The translations under genes and the position numbers were made by a program. From Thermoproteota archaeon (GTDB taxonomy: Archaea > Thermoproteota > Thermoprotei_A > EX4484-217-1 > JAPDJV01), in NCBI GenBank assembly GCA_029258925.1, contig JAPDJV010000022.1, forward strand, positions 1 through 32,113: a stretch of DNA of 32,113 nt, given 5' to 3'. Below the pieces are notes generated by a model that saw nothing but the letters and a program-made list of their open reading frames with translations, did no database searches and had not been told where the DNA came from. Below are positions 1 through 7,969 of the stretch, one piece after another. Position 1 is the stretch's first letter, and each line of letters starts with the position of its first letter.

Positions 1-80
1 CCGTTGGGCTCGACAGCCACCCATGACCCCATAGGGATATCTAAATCCCCATGGGCGAGGCAGGAACCGATGAAGCCATG

Positions 81-1370
81 TCACAATAAAACAAAAACAC
101 ATAGAGTGATACGGTTCGAGGAAACGGCTCCAGGAGCTTTGGGAAGTATGCTTGCATCACTCACGAACAATCCACTTATCTCAGTCTCATGGTCTATGTT
201 TACGACTCTCCCTATTCCAGCCGTTCCACCCGGGTGCCCGGCTCGCACCCTGGTTACGTAAAAAGTGTTGGGGTCAGCACCGGTTTTGGAAAGTATTTTC
301 TTAGAGATCTCAACACCCATATCCAGTTTTCTCCGATCTCTCCGTAACAGGCTTATGTATTACACCGTTGACATCTACTCTTCCAGAATCATCGTCAGTA
401 ATCTTAGTCATTAATCCAAGGGTTCTATGCCTCCTAAACGCACGTATCTTCTTGAATACTGGTAGATACATGAACATGTCTAGGGGAGTATCTAGGATAG
501 GCGACAGTATGAAACCGTGGTTCTCATGGAATTCGTCTATCAGCGTTGCCATACCGATCTCATCTTTCATATGTCCCTTCTTAATCATGCCGTAAGTGTT
601 AACCAGTAGGTCTGCGAAGAAATTGCTTCCAGCATTGTTTATCCCTGATCTCTGGAGAATTATCGGAGTACCTATCCCTCCAGCTGCTAACACTATGCTA
701 GAGGCATTGATCGTGAAGGCTCTGGAAGAACCGTGCCCGCGTACACCCTTCACTTCACCATTTGAGTGGAGAACTTCATCTACGAGGCCTCGGTGACAAG
801 CCTCGCTCCAGCTTTAACAGCTTCCCCAATAAATCTTTGAGCAGACCATTTAGCTCCATAACGACACCCCAAGACACAGCTCCCACAGCTCCTACACTTC
901 GAGGGATCTATGAACTTAGGCATATATTTCACATTATATCCGCACTCCCTTGAAGCATCCATTAGGATCCTAGCTCGCTCACCTATCAGGCTTTCAGGTA
1001 ATGATATAACACCGAGCTCTCTTTCAGCCTCTGCAAACTCTTCTTCCAAGCCGATCCCCAAACTCCTCAACTCCTCTTGAAGAGCTCTGACACCGTTGGC
1101 AAACGTAACGATAGAGGTTCCTCCAACCATGAATGCCCTTAAAATCTCAACTCCCTCAACAGATCTCTCTCCTGGACTGAGATTCCTCAAAAACTTTGAG
1201 AAGCTTATGGAACCACTGTAGAACCCTAAAGCCCCTCTCTCACCCCCAAGCCTATGATACCTTCCCTTCTCCAAAATTACTACTTCAACGCCTCGTGTTG
1301 CAAGCTCTTTAGCAACAGTTGCACCCCCAGCTCCCGAACCAACAATTAAAACTTTGTCCATAAAATTCAC
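81..1370 (-). pseudogene. GMC-type FAD-dependent oxidoreductase, broken by frameshifts
   Basis: Three consecutive reading frames on the minus strand spell one protein of the glucose-methanol-choline/FAD oxidoreductase family. The first part (780-1370) has the N-terminal dinucleotide fold VLIVGSGAGGATVAKELATR, a glycine-rich loop MVGGTSIV and a cysteine cluster CRSCGSCVLGCRYGAK. The second (310-753) has LAAGGIGTPIILQRSG. The third (81-320) has the GMC C-terminal signature GLFVSDASILPKAPGA. One frame change lies near 780-795, where a TAG interrupts LVTEAS before the other frame continues as VDEVLHSNGE. A second lies near 335-345. After APGA the expected C-terminal helix is absent and the frame ends in unrelated residues. 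The start at 1370 precedes the FAD-binding strand directly. It is probably a dead gene; sequencing errors could explain one shift but hardly the abnormal C terminus as well. Confidence 0.82.
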
Positions 1371-2044
1371 CAGCAGAATTCTCCCCGCTCTTCAATCACA
1401 TTGCCGTGTAAGCCATTAAGCAGATCAAAGACTTTTCTAATGCTACTCTGAAATCGCTTTCCTTAATAACTGAGAATAAAGACAGCAACATTACCTTACC
1501 TTACGTGAGTAGGGGAATGGAACTATTTAAGTGTTTGTGTCATGACGGTACATAGCCTTAAGCAATTATTTTAGTCTCTTAGCCGTCCCAGAGCACGCAT
1601 ACATAATATCTTTTAACCAAGGGCTCCCCTAGTAATGCTTCTTAAAGCATGTGGTAAAACGAGGAGTAGGGATGTATAGGCTTACCCATAGGAGTAATTG
1701 AAGTTTATGGGAGGATAACTTAAGCTCTCATCAGCAAGGGTTTAAGCAATTCCGCACTAGGTATCCCACGAGATCCGCCGAAGGATTAACTCCACATCAC
1801 GGGCAGGAGTCAAGGAATACAGCACCACGGAGGACTAAGAGTCGAGGTCGGTGTTAGAAAAGGTTTCCATCAAACACTATCATATATCTCCACATCTAAG
1901 ACTAGTATTTTTAAACTCCAAGAACACTCCTCACCTAGGCACTTTCTCACAAGCATAATCTACACTATCATGCCTATGAGCTTAGTGTTATCGTTTAGCA
2001 AGAGTTAGAGAGACCTAAAAAGGTTGGTTTAAGAAGGAGAGAAA
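1371..2044. other. Intergenic stretch with no recognised gene
   Basis: No convincing gene is seen in this 670-base stretch. Around 1640-1850 a plus-strand frame stays open for some 50 codons after a stop, but its composition (H, Q, R and S rich) matches no family I know. It could be the degraded end of an insertion sequence, but no terminal repeats or transposase motifs support that. A Shine-Dalgarno-like AAGGAGAG at about 2034-2041 belongs to the relic that follows. Confidence 0.4.
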
Positions 2045-2372
2045 ATGCTGCAGTGGATTAGCGTTTGCAGAGAGTTCTCGAAAAACATAGCTGAACAGGT
2101 CATGCTGTTGCCATTAAAGCCATTTAATTGTATTGGCAAACTTTTATGTGGTGTGGGAACAAGCTACGAGTATCTGGTACTATTGAAGAATAGAGTTTTG
2201 AATGCTTCGAAGTAAACTGAAAAGGCTTTTACGGAGGGAGATCATGATACTGCTGTTCGTGAGGCTGAATACGCTGTATAGCCCTATACTAAGTTCATCA
2301 TATACGCGCCATATAAGCTTCGATACCATGTTCATGGAGTTTTAACGTATCTTCTCTCAGCTAGTCAGCCTA
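2045..2372 (+). pseudogene. Decayed HEPN-domain protein
   Basis: An ATG at 2045, preceded by a good Shine-Dalgarno-like sequence, opens a frame that runs to a TAA at 2213. It continues in the same frame as TEKAFTEGDHDTAVREAEYA, reaches a TAG at 2279, and then reads PYTKFIIYAPYKLRYHVHG and LTYLLSAS. The order (alpha-helical EKAFxEGDxDxAVxxAEYAxQ, then YxKxxxY, then H-G-V, then LL) is the HEPN pattern of archaeal toxin partners. Two in-frame stops and no open alternative frame indicate a dead copy. The first about 40 residues do not look like HEPN and may come from a fusion or another gene. No nucleotidyltransferase partner remains downstream. Confidence 0.62.
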
Positions 2373-2610
2373 CCAATAATAGTCTTACAACAAACAGAGG
2401 TAACACAACCCGCCCACTAAACCCGAATCTCCTCCGCGTACCATGTAAACATTAGCTTCAAGCCGGATCGGAAACAGCAGTGTCAAAAAGGTCCCTAGAA
2501 CCGTGTGTTCCAGCAACCACTATTTGATAATCTTCGGGTTGAACACAGTTCGTGACGGATGGCTTGAACACCGCTCTCCATGTTTTGAAAGTATGTTGTT
2601 GGTTTTTGGT

Positions 2611-3012
2611 TTAGCGCTCTCCTGCAAGCTCGCTGCTGGTGATCGTCCGTACACGTTTTGATGATTTTTTCTTAAGCTTCTGGTCATCGGTTACGAGTGT
2701 GAGTTTATTCTTCATGGCGATATATATGTACGATGCATCATATATCGTAATGTTCTCTTCAGAGGCTAGGTTAAAGACTTCTCTCTCTAACCCTCTTATG
2801 GACAATATCTCGATTACATTAAACACTCCGTCTATGACTTCCAGGAACACTAGTGCGGTATCTTTGTCAAGCTTCTTCAGCAACACGTGCTCCTTCCATA
2901 CAGCGTTAAGAGACTCGTAAAGCGCTAAATCAAGAGTGGCTCCCTTGGCAAACGGCTTGACTCTGCCTTTCTTAATCAAGTTCACAATAGAGCTCGCATC
3001 AAAAAGGTACAC
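2611..3012 (-). CDS. vapC: VapC-type PIN-domain ribonuclease toxin
   Basis: A 133-residue PIN-domain protein, predicted to cleave RNA with a metal ion held by acidic residues. The acids are in the expected places: D5 in LFDASSIV, E33 in LALYES, D92 in IYDASYI and D109/D110 in LVTDDQ. Length and motif spacing fit active VapC toxins. The gene lies 2 bases downstream of a ribbon-helix-helix antitoxin on the same strand and is surely cotranscribed with it. The antitoxin should both repress the operon and block the toxin's active site. The family is certain; the RNA target is not predictable. Confidence 0.92.
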   Translation of the reverse strand: MYLFDASSIVNLIKKGRVKPFAKGATLDLALYESLNAVWKEHVLLKKLDKDTALVFLEVIDGVFNVIEILSIRGLEREVFNLASEENITIYDASYIYIAMKNKLTLVTDDQKLKKKSSKRVRTITSSELAGER

Positions 3013-3014
3013 TG

Positions 3015-3251
3015 CTACCTCCCTTCCCTATCCTCACGTATAATCCTGGCAACCTCTTCATCAGGTATGTGGGAAATCCTCTTGCTCAGCTCCCTAGCCT
3101 TCTCCTCGATCTCACTGAGCATATGCTTCTTCACCTCCTCCTCTAAAGCCCTCCTAATGACAGGACCAGGCTTAACCCCATATTTATCAAGCAGTTCCTT
3201 CAGCCTACGAGGAATCTTAGCGGAAACAGTAACATACCCCACAAACACCAC
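3015..3251 (-). CDS. vapB: VapB-type ribbon-helix-helix antitoxin
   Basis: Antitoxin partner of the PIN toxin that follows it. The core YVTVSAKIPRRLKELLDKYG followed by PGPVIRRALEEEVKKH is a ribbon-helix-helix DNA-binding unit: one beta strand and two helices, acting as a dimer. The rest is a charged helical tail that would wrap the toxin. The frame is open back to 3320, but the only good TATA-like sequence in front (CTTTATATG on the minus strand, within 3279-3288) would put transcription start near 3255. Translation therefore most likely begins at one of the GTG codons at 3251 or 3248, nearly leaderless. The ATG at 3281 lies inside the TATA box itself and is unlikely to be used. Confidence 0.85.
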   Translation of the reverse strand: MVFVGYVTVSAKIPRRLKELLDKYGVKPGPVIRRALEEEVKKHMLSEIEEKARELSKRISHIPDEEVARIIREDREGR

Positions 3252-3267
3252 CCTATATGTAGTACGT

Positions 3268-3296
3268 TTAGGTAAACTCATATAAAGTTTACCTAA
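3268..3296 (-). promoter_or_regulatory. Palindromic operator over the vapBC TATA box
   Basis: A perfect 11-base inverted repeat (TTAGGTAAACT at 3268-3278 and AGTTTACCTAA at 3286-3296) surrounds a 7-base spacer that forms the core of a TATA-like box read on the minus strand. It sits about 20-45 bases upstream of the proposed vapB start. A ribbon-helix-helix dimer or tetramer bound here would block TBP, which is the usual autoregulation of such operons. The symmetry is directly visible; its role as operator is inferred. Confidence 0.72.
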
Positions 3297-3515
3297 AAGT
3301 CTTCCACCTACACCAGCCATACCCTAAGGATAACACCTAACAAGACCCATGGGTGATTATGCTATTTGTAGCAGTATCTAGTGTTTAACATCGACCCTAC
3401 CATGTTACTATGACCTCATAGCGTTTCAGTAATTTCTCCCACTTCTCGTTGTTAAATCAGTAAGGTTTCCTGCCAAATATTAGACAGAGAGACATTAATC
3501 TTTACTGACAATCAA

Positions 3516-3888
3516 TTATTCATGTTCGGCGCCTTCCGTCATTGCTAAACGAACAATCTCTTCCAGGACTCCAAAGCGGAACACACCTATGTTGCAGTCC
3601 TTAAGCATGGAGTCCACGAGATTCCTAATCTCATCAGGATGATCCTTCCAAACAAAACGCCTTTAAAGCTTCAGTAAATCCCAAGCGCCATCGCTGACAT
3701 AGCTAACAGCATCCTTTATTTAGGAGGAGAAGCAGACGTTTAACTCGCTTAAGTTACTCTACTTAATTAGCTCTTGACTTTCTTTATAATATCTCATAAG
3801 CGCTTCAGTAAGGGTTGTTGGAGTAGACTATTTTTGCCGACACTTCGGCTATCTTACACTTAATAAGGTATTCTATAACTATATTCAT
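3516..3888 (-). pseudogene. Decayed helical protein, PaREP1/HEPN-like
   Basis: The minus strand from an ATG at 3888 reads MNIVIEYLIKCKIAEVSAKI, changes frame after YSNNP, and continues as TLTEALMRYYKESQELIK, stop, LSELNVCFSS, stop, then IKDAVSYVSDGAWDLLKL, stop, RRFVWKDHPDEIRNLV and GVFRFGVLEEIVRLAM, ending at TAA 3516-3518. The segment 'YYKE(S/A)xELIKxGxLxxA ... IKDAVS' followed by a second helical hairpin resembles PaREP1-type proteins, which are common in Thermoprotei and related to HEPN. With one frameshift and three stops it is clearly dead. The family assignment is by pattern only. It lies between a vapBC operon and a restriction-type nuclease on the same strand. Confidence 0.5.
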
Positions 3889-3933
3889 GGACTGCGAACT
3901 CCATTTTGTTAAACATAACATATGTTTAACCAA

Positions 3934-4785
3934 TTAGATAGTCTCTTCCATCTCTATTACTTCTTCTAATGCTTGTCCCCATTCATCCTTCAATACATAT
4001 CTTTTTGTTTCAATCTTCCAATATTCCTCTCTTAACTCATTCGCTGTAGGCATAGGTGGTGATAAACCCATTCTCTTGCTAAGCCTCGTAATACCACTCT
4101 TAATACCAGTAAACCCCATTTCGTCTACAGTTACACCTCTTTTCTTTAATTCATTAATTAATTCATTTTTAGTGAGTTTCCGCCCTTGTTTCCAAGCCTC
4201 AAATACTATTTTGAGAAACATTTTTTCTTTATAGTTTAGCAATTTATAGAATCTCTTAACCTTGTCTAGATCCGGACTAGGTTGTTTAGGTTGTATAGTA
4301 GGCTTAAGAGGTTCTATCTTGCTGTCTTTTATTAACGGTCTCCAAAGGGAGAGAAGCTTCCTAACAATATCTTCAATAGGATCCTTAAGCATGTTAACTT
4401 CGAGTATTAGTTCACCACCCATCTTCTTTACATCATAAACCTTCCATACATTACCATCCGTTATTATAAAATACGGTATCTTATTTTTCCAGCTATAACT
4501 AAAGCCTAAGTCTAGAGCCTTCTTTTCATCGAGTTTTAAACCTAAGCTTTTAACTTCTAAGGCTATAAGCTTTCTACCATTGCAGTAAAGTACATAGTCA
4601 GGTCTACCACTCTCTTGCCTTTCCTCGGGTCTAACAATATCAGGATTCTCTATATCCCAGTCAAGAACTCTAAGCAGAGGGTCGATAAGAACATATCGCG
4701 TTAATGCCTCATTGGTTCTTAGAAGACTCTCGTATTTTTTAATTCGATTTCTAAGTTTATTAATAAGATCAAATAACTCCTTCAT
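3934..4785 (-). CDS. PD-(D/E)XK restriction-type endonuclease (HsdR N-terminal-like)
   Basis: A 283-residue protein whose first about 120 residues form the HsdR N-terminal / predicted type IV restriction nuclease fold. It has a helix with E26 (NEALTRYVLIDPLLRVLDWD), then GRPDYVLY with D63, then LIALEVKSLG with E77 and K79, followed by a strand and helix pattern PYFIITDGNVWKVYD. These are the metal-binding and catalytic residues of PD-(D/E)XK nucleases. A proline- and lysine-rich linker (about 158-172) leads to a C-terminal helical region (about 175-260) that resembles a winged-helix or DNA-recognition module. No methyltransferase or specificity subunit lies nearby, so it may cut modified or foreign DNA, or be an orphan. 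The ATG at 4785 fits the start of the first helix. Confidence 0.8.
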   Translation of the reverse strand: MKELFDLINKLRNRIKKYESLLRTNEALTRYVLIDPLLRVLDWDIENPDIVRPEERQESGRPDYVLYCNGRKLIALEVKSLGLKLDEKKALDLGFSYSWKNKIPYFIITDGNVWKVYDVKKMGGELILEVNMLKDPIEDIVRKLLSLWRPLIKDSKIEPLKPTIQPKQPSPDLDKVKRFYKLLNYKEKMFLKIVFEAWKQGRKLTKNELINELKKRGVTVDEMGFTGIKSGITRLSKRMGLSPPMPTANELREEYWKIETKRYVLKDEWGQALEEVIEMEETI

Positions 4786-4807
4786 GACTTCTCACTGGGA
4801 GCTTTTC

Positions 4808-4996
4808 TTATAATGATTTAACATCTTCAAGCACCCATTCTATCTTATCATCCTCATTTATCTTCAGTATCCTTCTGATCCCCTCGGAATTGTCGTCCTA
4901 TAGCATCTTCCAATACGTGTAATAGTTAGGACAAGCATATGTTCTAAAGCGCTCACTATAGAATACACTATAGCTTCTGATAAGTTTTACGTGAAA
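4808..4996 (-). pseudogene. Small decayed reading frame upstream of the nuclease
   Basis: A minus-strand frame from about 4996 to a TAA at 4808-4810 reads FHVKLIRSYSVFYSERFRTY, ACPNYYTYWKML, a TAG, then DDNSEGIRRILKINEDDKIE and WVLEDVKSL. Only one internal stop interrupts about 60 codons of protein-like sequence, and no usable start codon is present. The second part (IRRILKI-ED-DKIEWVLED) is reminiscent of an AbrB-type antitoxin strand-hairpin, but this is not firm. It ends 22 bases before the restriction-type nuclease on the same strand, so it may once have been its operon partner. Confidence 0.35.
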
Positions 4997-5159
4997 GTGT
5001 TAGTATAAGTGGTTAATTTTAATGCCGTACATAAATATATTGAGTGCAGAGATTTTAGCTTAGTGAACAATAAAAAATCTCTACAATATTAGGAGAGATA
5101 TTGAAATGCTGGTTTTAGGGTTTGTTAAGTAAGCTAAATATGGTTTAAAGATGACCTAG

Positions 5160-5887
5160 TGGCTCCTTAACCGTATAAGGAGTAGGTGCAAGGAGTTAAA
5201 TGAGGAATACTTTTACTGTAGGAGACGATTACTTTACAACCTCCAACAGTCTTCGGAAAAGATCGTTAAGGTCTACATCACGGGTTTCATTGTTAGCTAC
5301 GCTAGGTTTATAGTTTACGTAATCGGGGAAATTAATTGTAAAATTGATGTAACAAGTTTCCAAAATATATAGGTTCCATGAAGAGTTCAAGTACATTGCT
5401 AAGCTAACACTTCAACAGCCTGGCCATACCATGCACGGATATTACTTAACTATCTTGAAGAACTTATATGAACTGATATTTATTTACCATAAGAGAAGCT
5501 AAACAATACCTTGATCTACTCTTGAAGAATCTTAGAATACTACTGAGTTTTTAAAAGATAGAGTTGCTGGATTGAGGCTTCACTATTGAAGAAAGAAATA
5601 GAATTGCCAATACATTAGACTTGCTTATGGAGAGATTAAGGAGGATATTTTTACTTAGTCTAATAGCAATAAAATACAGTGATAGAGTGTGATTGAGGCT
5701 GTGGCTTGTTTTAGCTTTCGTTGATAACGAGTTTGAAGCCTATGTGTTGTAAATAGTTGTCTCATTGAAGCTTACTGGGGAATCGAACTTCACATCAGCC
5801 GAGGTAAGTGTTGAGAGCTTTAGCACTGCGGAGAGGCGGGTCCCAGGGTGCTTGGTGGAGAGGTCTGAGGTGTTAAACAAGGCTTGA
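5160..5887 (+). pseudogene. Heavily decayed gene(s), unrecognised helical family
   Basis: Three successive plus-strand segments look like former coding sequence. Segment 5160-5372 reads CKELNEEYFYCRRRLLYNLQ, then QSSEKIVKVYITGFIVSYAR. Segment 5371-5502 reads RFHEEFKYIAKLTLQQPGHT, then MHGYYLTILKNLYELIFIYH. Segment 5588-5887 reads EERNRIANTLDLLMERLRRI, with two in-frame stops and a tail ending VERSEVLNKA. The pattern 'YxxRxxLxYNLQQSSEKIVKVYITG' recalls HEPN helices. Whether this is one gene or two is unclear. No start codon or intact frame remains. The region fills the gap between the restriction-type nuclease relic and the HAD gene. Confidence 0.4.
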
Positions 5888-5916
5888 GAGAGTAATTTTT
5901 CTACTTGTGGTGTTGC

Positions 5917-6621
5917 TTAGCGTGATATTTCTGTTAAGATGGTTGGTAGCTGTGTTAGCTTGGAAATCCTTAGACAATGTTTATCACCGTGAACCCCCAT
6001 TCTATCTAGTAGTATGCCGGTTAATCCAGCAGCTTCAGCTCCAAGACAGTCTGCCTTGTAGTCGTCTCCAACGTGCACGATCTTACGGGGATGGATGTTC
6101 AGAGCTTTCAATGCGATATTGAATATTTTGGGGTTTGGTTTCTCGTAGCCAACGGAGCCCGAGGCTACTAGTAGTTCAAAGTATTTCATTAAACCTATCC
6201 GTGTAAGATATATTAAGAGGTTCTTCAGGGAGGAAACGTTCGAGATTACTATTAGGCGGAACCCCCTCTCCCTAAGCTCTCTTAGAGCGGGTTCAACATC
6301 ATCGTATGCCCTAAACGCGACTCTATGAGGCAATAGGTCAACCACTTTTAATGCAAGGCTTCTTGAGACAGGTAGCCCTATTGAAGAGAAGAAGCGTTCA
6401 ACGAATTCCACGTAAGCCTCCTCACACCACACTCTACCAGTCCTAGCCTTCTCCCTCCTCCACCAACCCTTAGCCTCAACCAGCCCCCTCTTAACCAGGT
6501 CAACGCTAATAGTGTAGCCTAGCTCCCTCAAAACATTATAGTAGAGTACGTGGTCTTCTCCAACTTCGTAAGCTATTGTTCCGCCAAAGTCCAATGAAAC
6601 TACTTCGATCATACACTCCAC
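5917..6621 (-). CDS. HAD-superfamily hydrolase
   Basis: A 234-residue haloacid-dehalogenase-like protein, probably a small-molecule phosphatase. Motif I is VSLDFGGTI, with nucleophile D11; the usual second aspartate is a glycine (DFGGT), as in a known subset of HADs, so phosphatase activity is less certain. Motif II is VISN (S127), motif III is K161 in YEKPNPKIF, and motif IV is GDD at 185-187 in VHVGDDYKAD. Residues 20-105 form the helical cap, which is rich in aromatic and charged residues. Translation may start at 6621 or at the ATG three codons later. It stands alone, convergent with nothing clear. Substrate unknown. Confidence 0.9.
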   Translation of the reverse strand: MECMIEVVSLDFGGTIAYEVGEDHVLYYNVLRELGYTISVDLVKRGLVEAKGWWRREKARTGRVWCEEAYVEFVERFFSSIGLPVSRSLALKVVDLLPHRVAFRAYDDVEPALRELRERGFRLIVISNVSSLKNLLIYLTRIGLMKYFELLVASGSVGYEKPNPKIFNIALKALNIHPRKIVHVGDDYKADCLGAEAAGLTGILLDRMGVHGDKHCLRISKLTQLPTILTEISR

Positions 6622-6775
6622 TCTTATACTCTCTAAACAAGTCCTGCGTAAATCTTCAACGCTTATCTTATAAGGTTTGTGAACTACACGAACAGGTTAA
6701 AACACTATCTCCACGCAAAGGTTTAAACTAACGTAATAATTCTAGTGGGGGGTGGAATATCGTTAAGTCGGAAAG

Positions 6776-6787
6776 AATTATATATTT
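6776..6787 (+). promoter_or_regulatory. TATA box of the AbrB/PIN operon
   Basis: AATTATATATTT at 6776-6787 with a purine-rich element just before it would place transcription start near 6807. That gives a leader of about 14 bases to the ATG at 6821. It is the only good promoter-like sequence ahead of this operon. Confidence 0.55.
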
Positions 6788-6820
6788 CAGATATCCGAAT
6801 AAATTCAGAGGTATGATGGA

Positions 6821-7066
6821 ATGTCTGAGAATATAATTCTCCGTGTTGGGAAAAGAGGTGAGATATATACTACAAAGAAGGTTAGGGAGATTGTTGGAAT
6901 ACATGAGGGAGGATTAGTTAAGGCAACTATAGAAGATAATAAGCTGATCATCGAGCCCATACCATCGATTAAAGAGTTGCTAGAGGATGTGGTCATGGAA
7001 GTTGAGCCCGGGGAAGCTGAGAGGATAAGTGAGGAAATGCAGAAAGAGGCTAACATATATGGTTGA
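6821..7066 (+). CDS. vapB: AbrB/SpoVT-type antitoxin (VapB)
   Basis: An 81-residue protein with an N-terminal swapped-hairpin AbrB domain: ILRVGKRGEIYTTKKVREIV, then GIHEGGLVKATIEDNKLIIE. The C-terminal about 35 residues are acidic and helical and should bind the toxin. It precedes the PIN-domain gene with an 8-base overlap, the standard translationally coupled arrangement. A decayed relative of this same AbrB/PIN pair occurs at 19060-19769 in this window. Confidence 0.88.
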   Translation: MSENIILRVGKRGEIYTTKKVREIVGIHEGGLVKATIEDNKLIIEPIPSIKELLEDVVMEVEPGEAERISEEMQKEANIYG

Positions 7067-7529
7067 GTTAATCATAGACACCACTTACCTTCTCCCATTA
7101 TTCGGAGTAAGAGTGGGTCTCAGAGATTTTGACAGATTATTCCCCAGACTATTAGATGAGTTCGATGTAGCATATAGTCCAGTGTCACTCATAGAAGCTA
7201 AGTGGATCATACTAGCACTAACCCGTAGAAACATTATGTTAAGAATGAGAATGCTTGAGAGGTATATACGCGGACTTAAGGGAATACTTGCTGAAGAAAG
7301 ACTTAAAGCGACGGAACTAACCAATCCCCTAATCGAGGAAGTAGCCGACAAACTGCTACTCAACGTAGGGCTAAAAGATTACTTTGATAGAATGATATAC
7401 TCAACGACCAAGTACTATAATGCAACATTGCTGACCGAAGACGAAGAGCTGATGAAGATAGCGGAAGCCAAGCCAGGGCTCACCATAAAAATAACGAGTT
7501 GGAACAAAATGATCGAGAAATTGTCATGA
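7059..7529 (+). CDS. vapC: VapC-type PIN-domain ribonuclease toxin
   Basis: A 156-residue PIN-domain toxin. The ATG at 7059 overlaps the last codons of the antitoxin (ATGGTTGA) and places the first PIN motif, ELIIDTTYLLP, at the N terminus with D7. The remaining acids are E46 in SLIEAKW, D110 in KDYFDRMIYS and D128 in LLTEDEEL. An in-frame codon upstream at 7029 would only add basic residues encoded inside the antitoxin gene. It belongs to the long PIN subfamily paired with AbrB antitoxins in Thermoprotei. Confidence 0.88.
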   Translation: MVELIIDTTYLLPLFGVRVGLRDFDRLFPRLLDEFDVAYSPVSLIEAKWIILALTRRNIMLRMRMLERYIRGLKGILAEERLKATELTNPLIEEVADKLLLNVGLKDYFDRMIYSTTKYYNATLLTEDEELMKIAEAKPGLTIKITSWNKMIEKLS

Positions 7530-7929
7530 AACAAATTCTTTTACTGATCCGCCTAACACTCTCTAAATCCGCCGCATGAAGCATCTATCTATTTGAATAG
7601 GCACATCCTTGATTTTCCAGTCGAGAAAACTCTCCAATAATTCTATCGTTAGATCAGGGCACTCCTTCAAACCTTACTCCTCAAGCTAGACAGGTGAATT
7701 AGGGTTCGAAGAACATAAAATGCTGGACAAAAACAAACCACACATCAAACCTTAAAGCCTCACCTAAAGACGATACTTACGCTCACAGGACTCTCAAAAC
7801 TATTCTAAGACAAGATTTAACGTGAAACCTGTATAAGTTCTCCAAAATCTCCCCACTAAAGCCATCATCAACTATTTTCTCCGATATCACGAAAATATTT
7901 CAAACAATTCTCTCAGCGGTTAAGTGGCC
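7530..7929. other. Intergenic stretch with faint coding trace
   Basis: No intact gene. On the minus strand around 7570-7680 a frame reads CPDLTIELLESFLDWKIKDV and ends FMRRI-stop, without a start. It may be the end of a lost gene, but I cannot name a family. The rest is AT-rich and featureless apart from the promoter at its right edge. Confidence 0.3.
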
Positions 7930-7955
7930 TTTATATAGTTAAGGCATTAACTATA
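7930..7955 (+). promoter_or_regulatory. TATA box with overlapping inverted repeat
   Basis: TTTATATAG at 7930-7938 is a good archaeal TATA box about 36 bases before the methyltransferase ATG. A perfect 9-base inverted repeat (TATAGTTAA at 7934-7942 and TTAACTATA at 7947-7955, spacer GGCA) overlaps its downstream half, so a dimeric repressor could act here. A GGGGTG Shine-Dalgarno-like element follows at 7962-7967. Confidence 0.55.
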
Positions 7956-7969
7956 AGGATAGGGGTGTA

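Noticed and set aside
1-80. A frame after the GMC stop reading HGFIGSCLAHGDLDIPMGSW
   Set aside because: It looks protein-like, but it is too short and lies at the window edge, so neither a gene nor its family can be supported.
2440-2560. A minus-strand trace resembling a universal-stress-protein end (YQIVVAGTHGSRDLF)
   Set aside because: Only about 20 residues resemble the family, with stops on the downstream side and no conserved nucleotide-binding glycines.
5820-5880. A GC-rich patch that might be a tRNA or other RNA gene
   Set aside because: No cloverleaf arms or TTCRA loop can be found, and the sequence continues the reading frame of the relic at 5588-5887.
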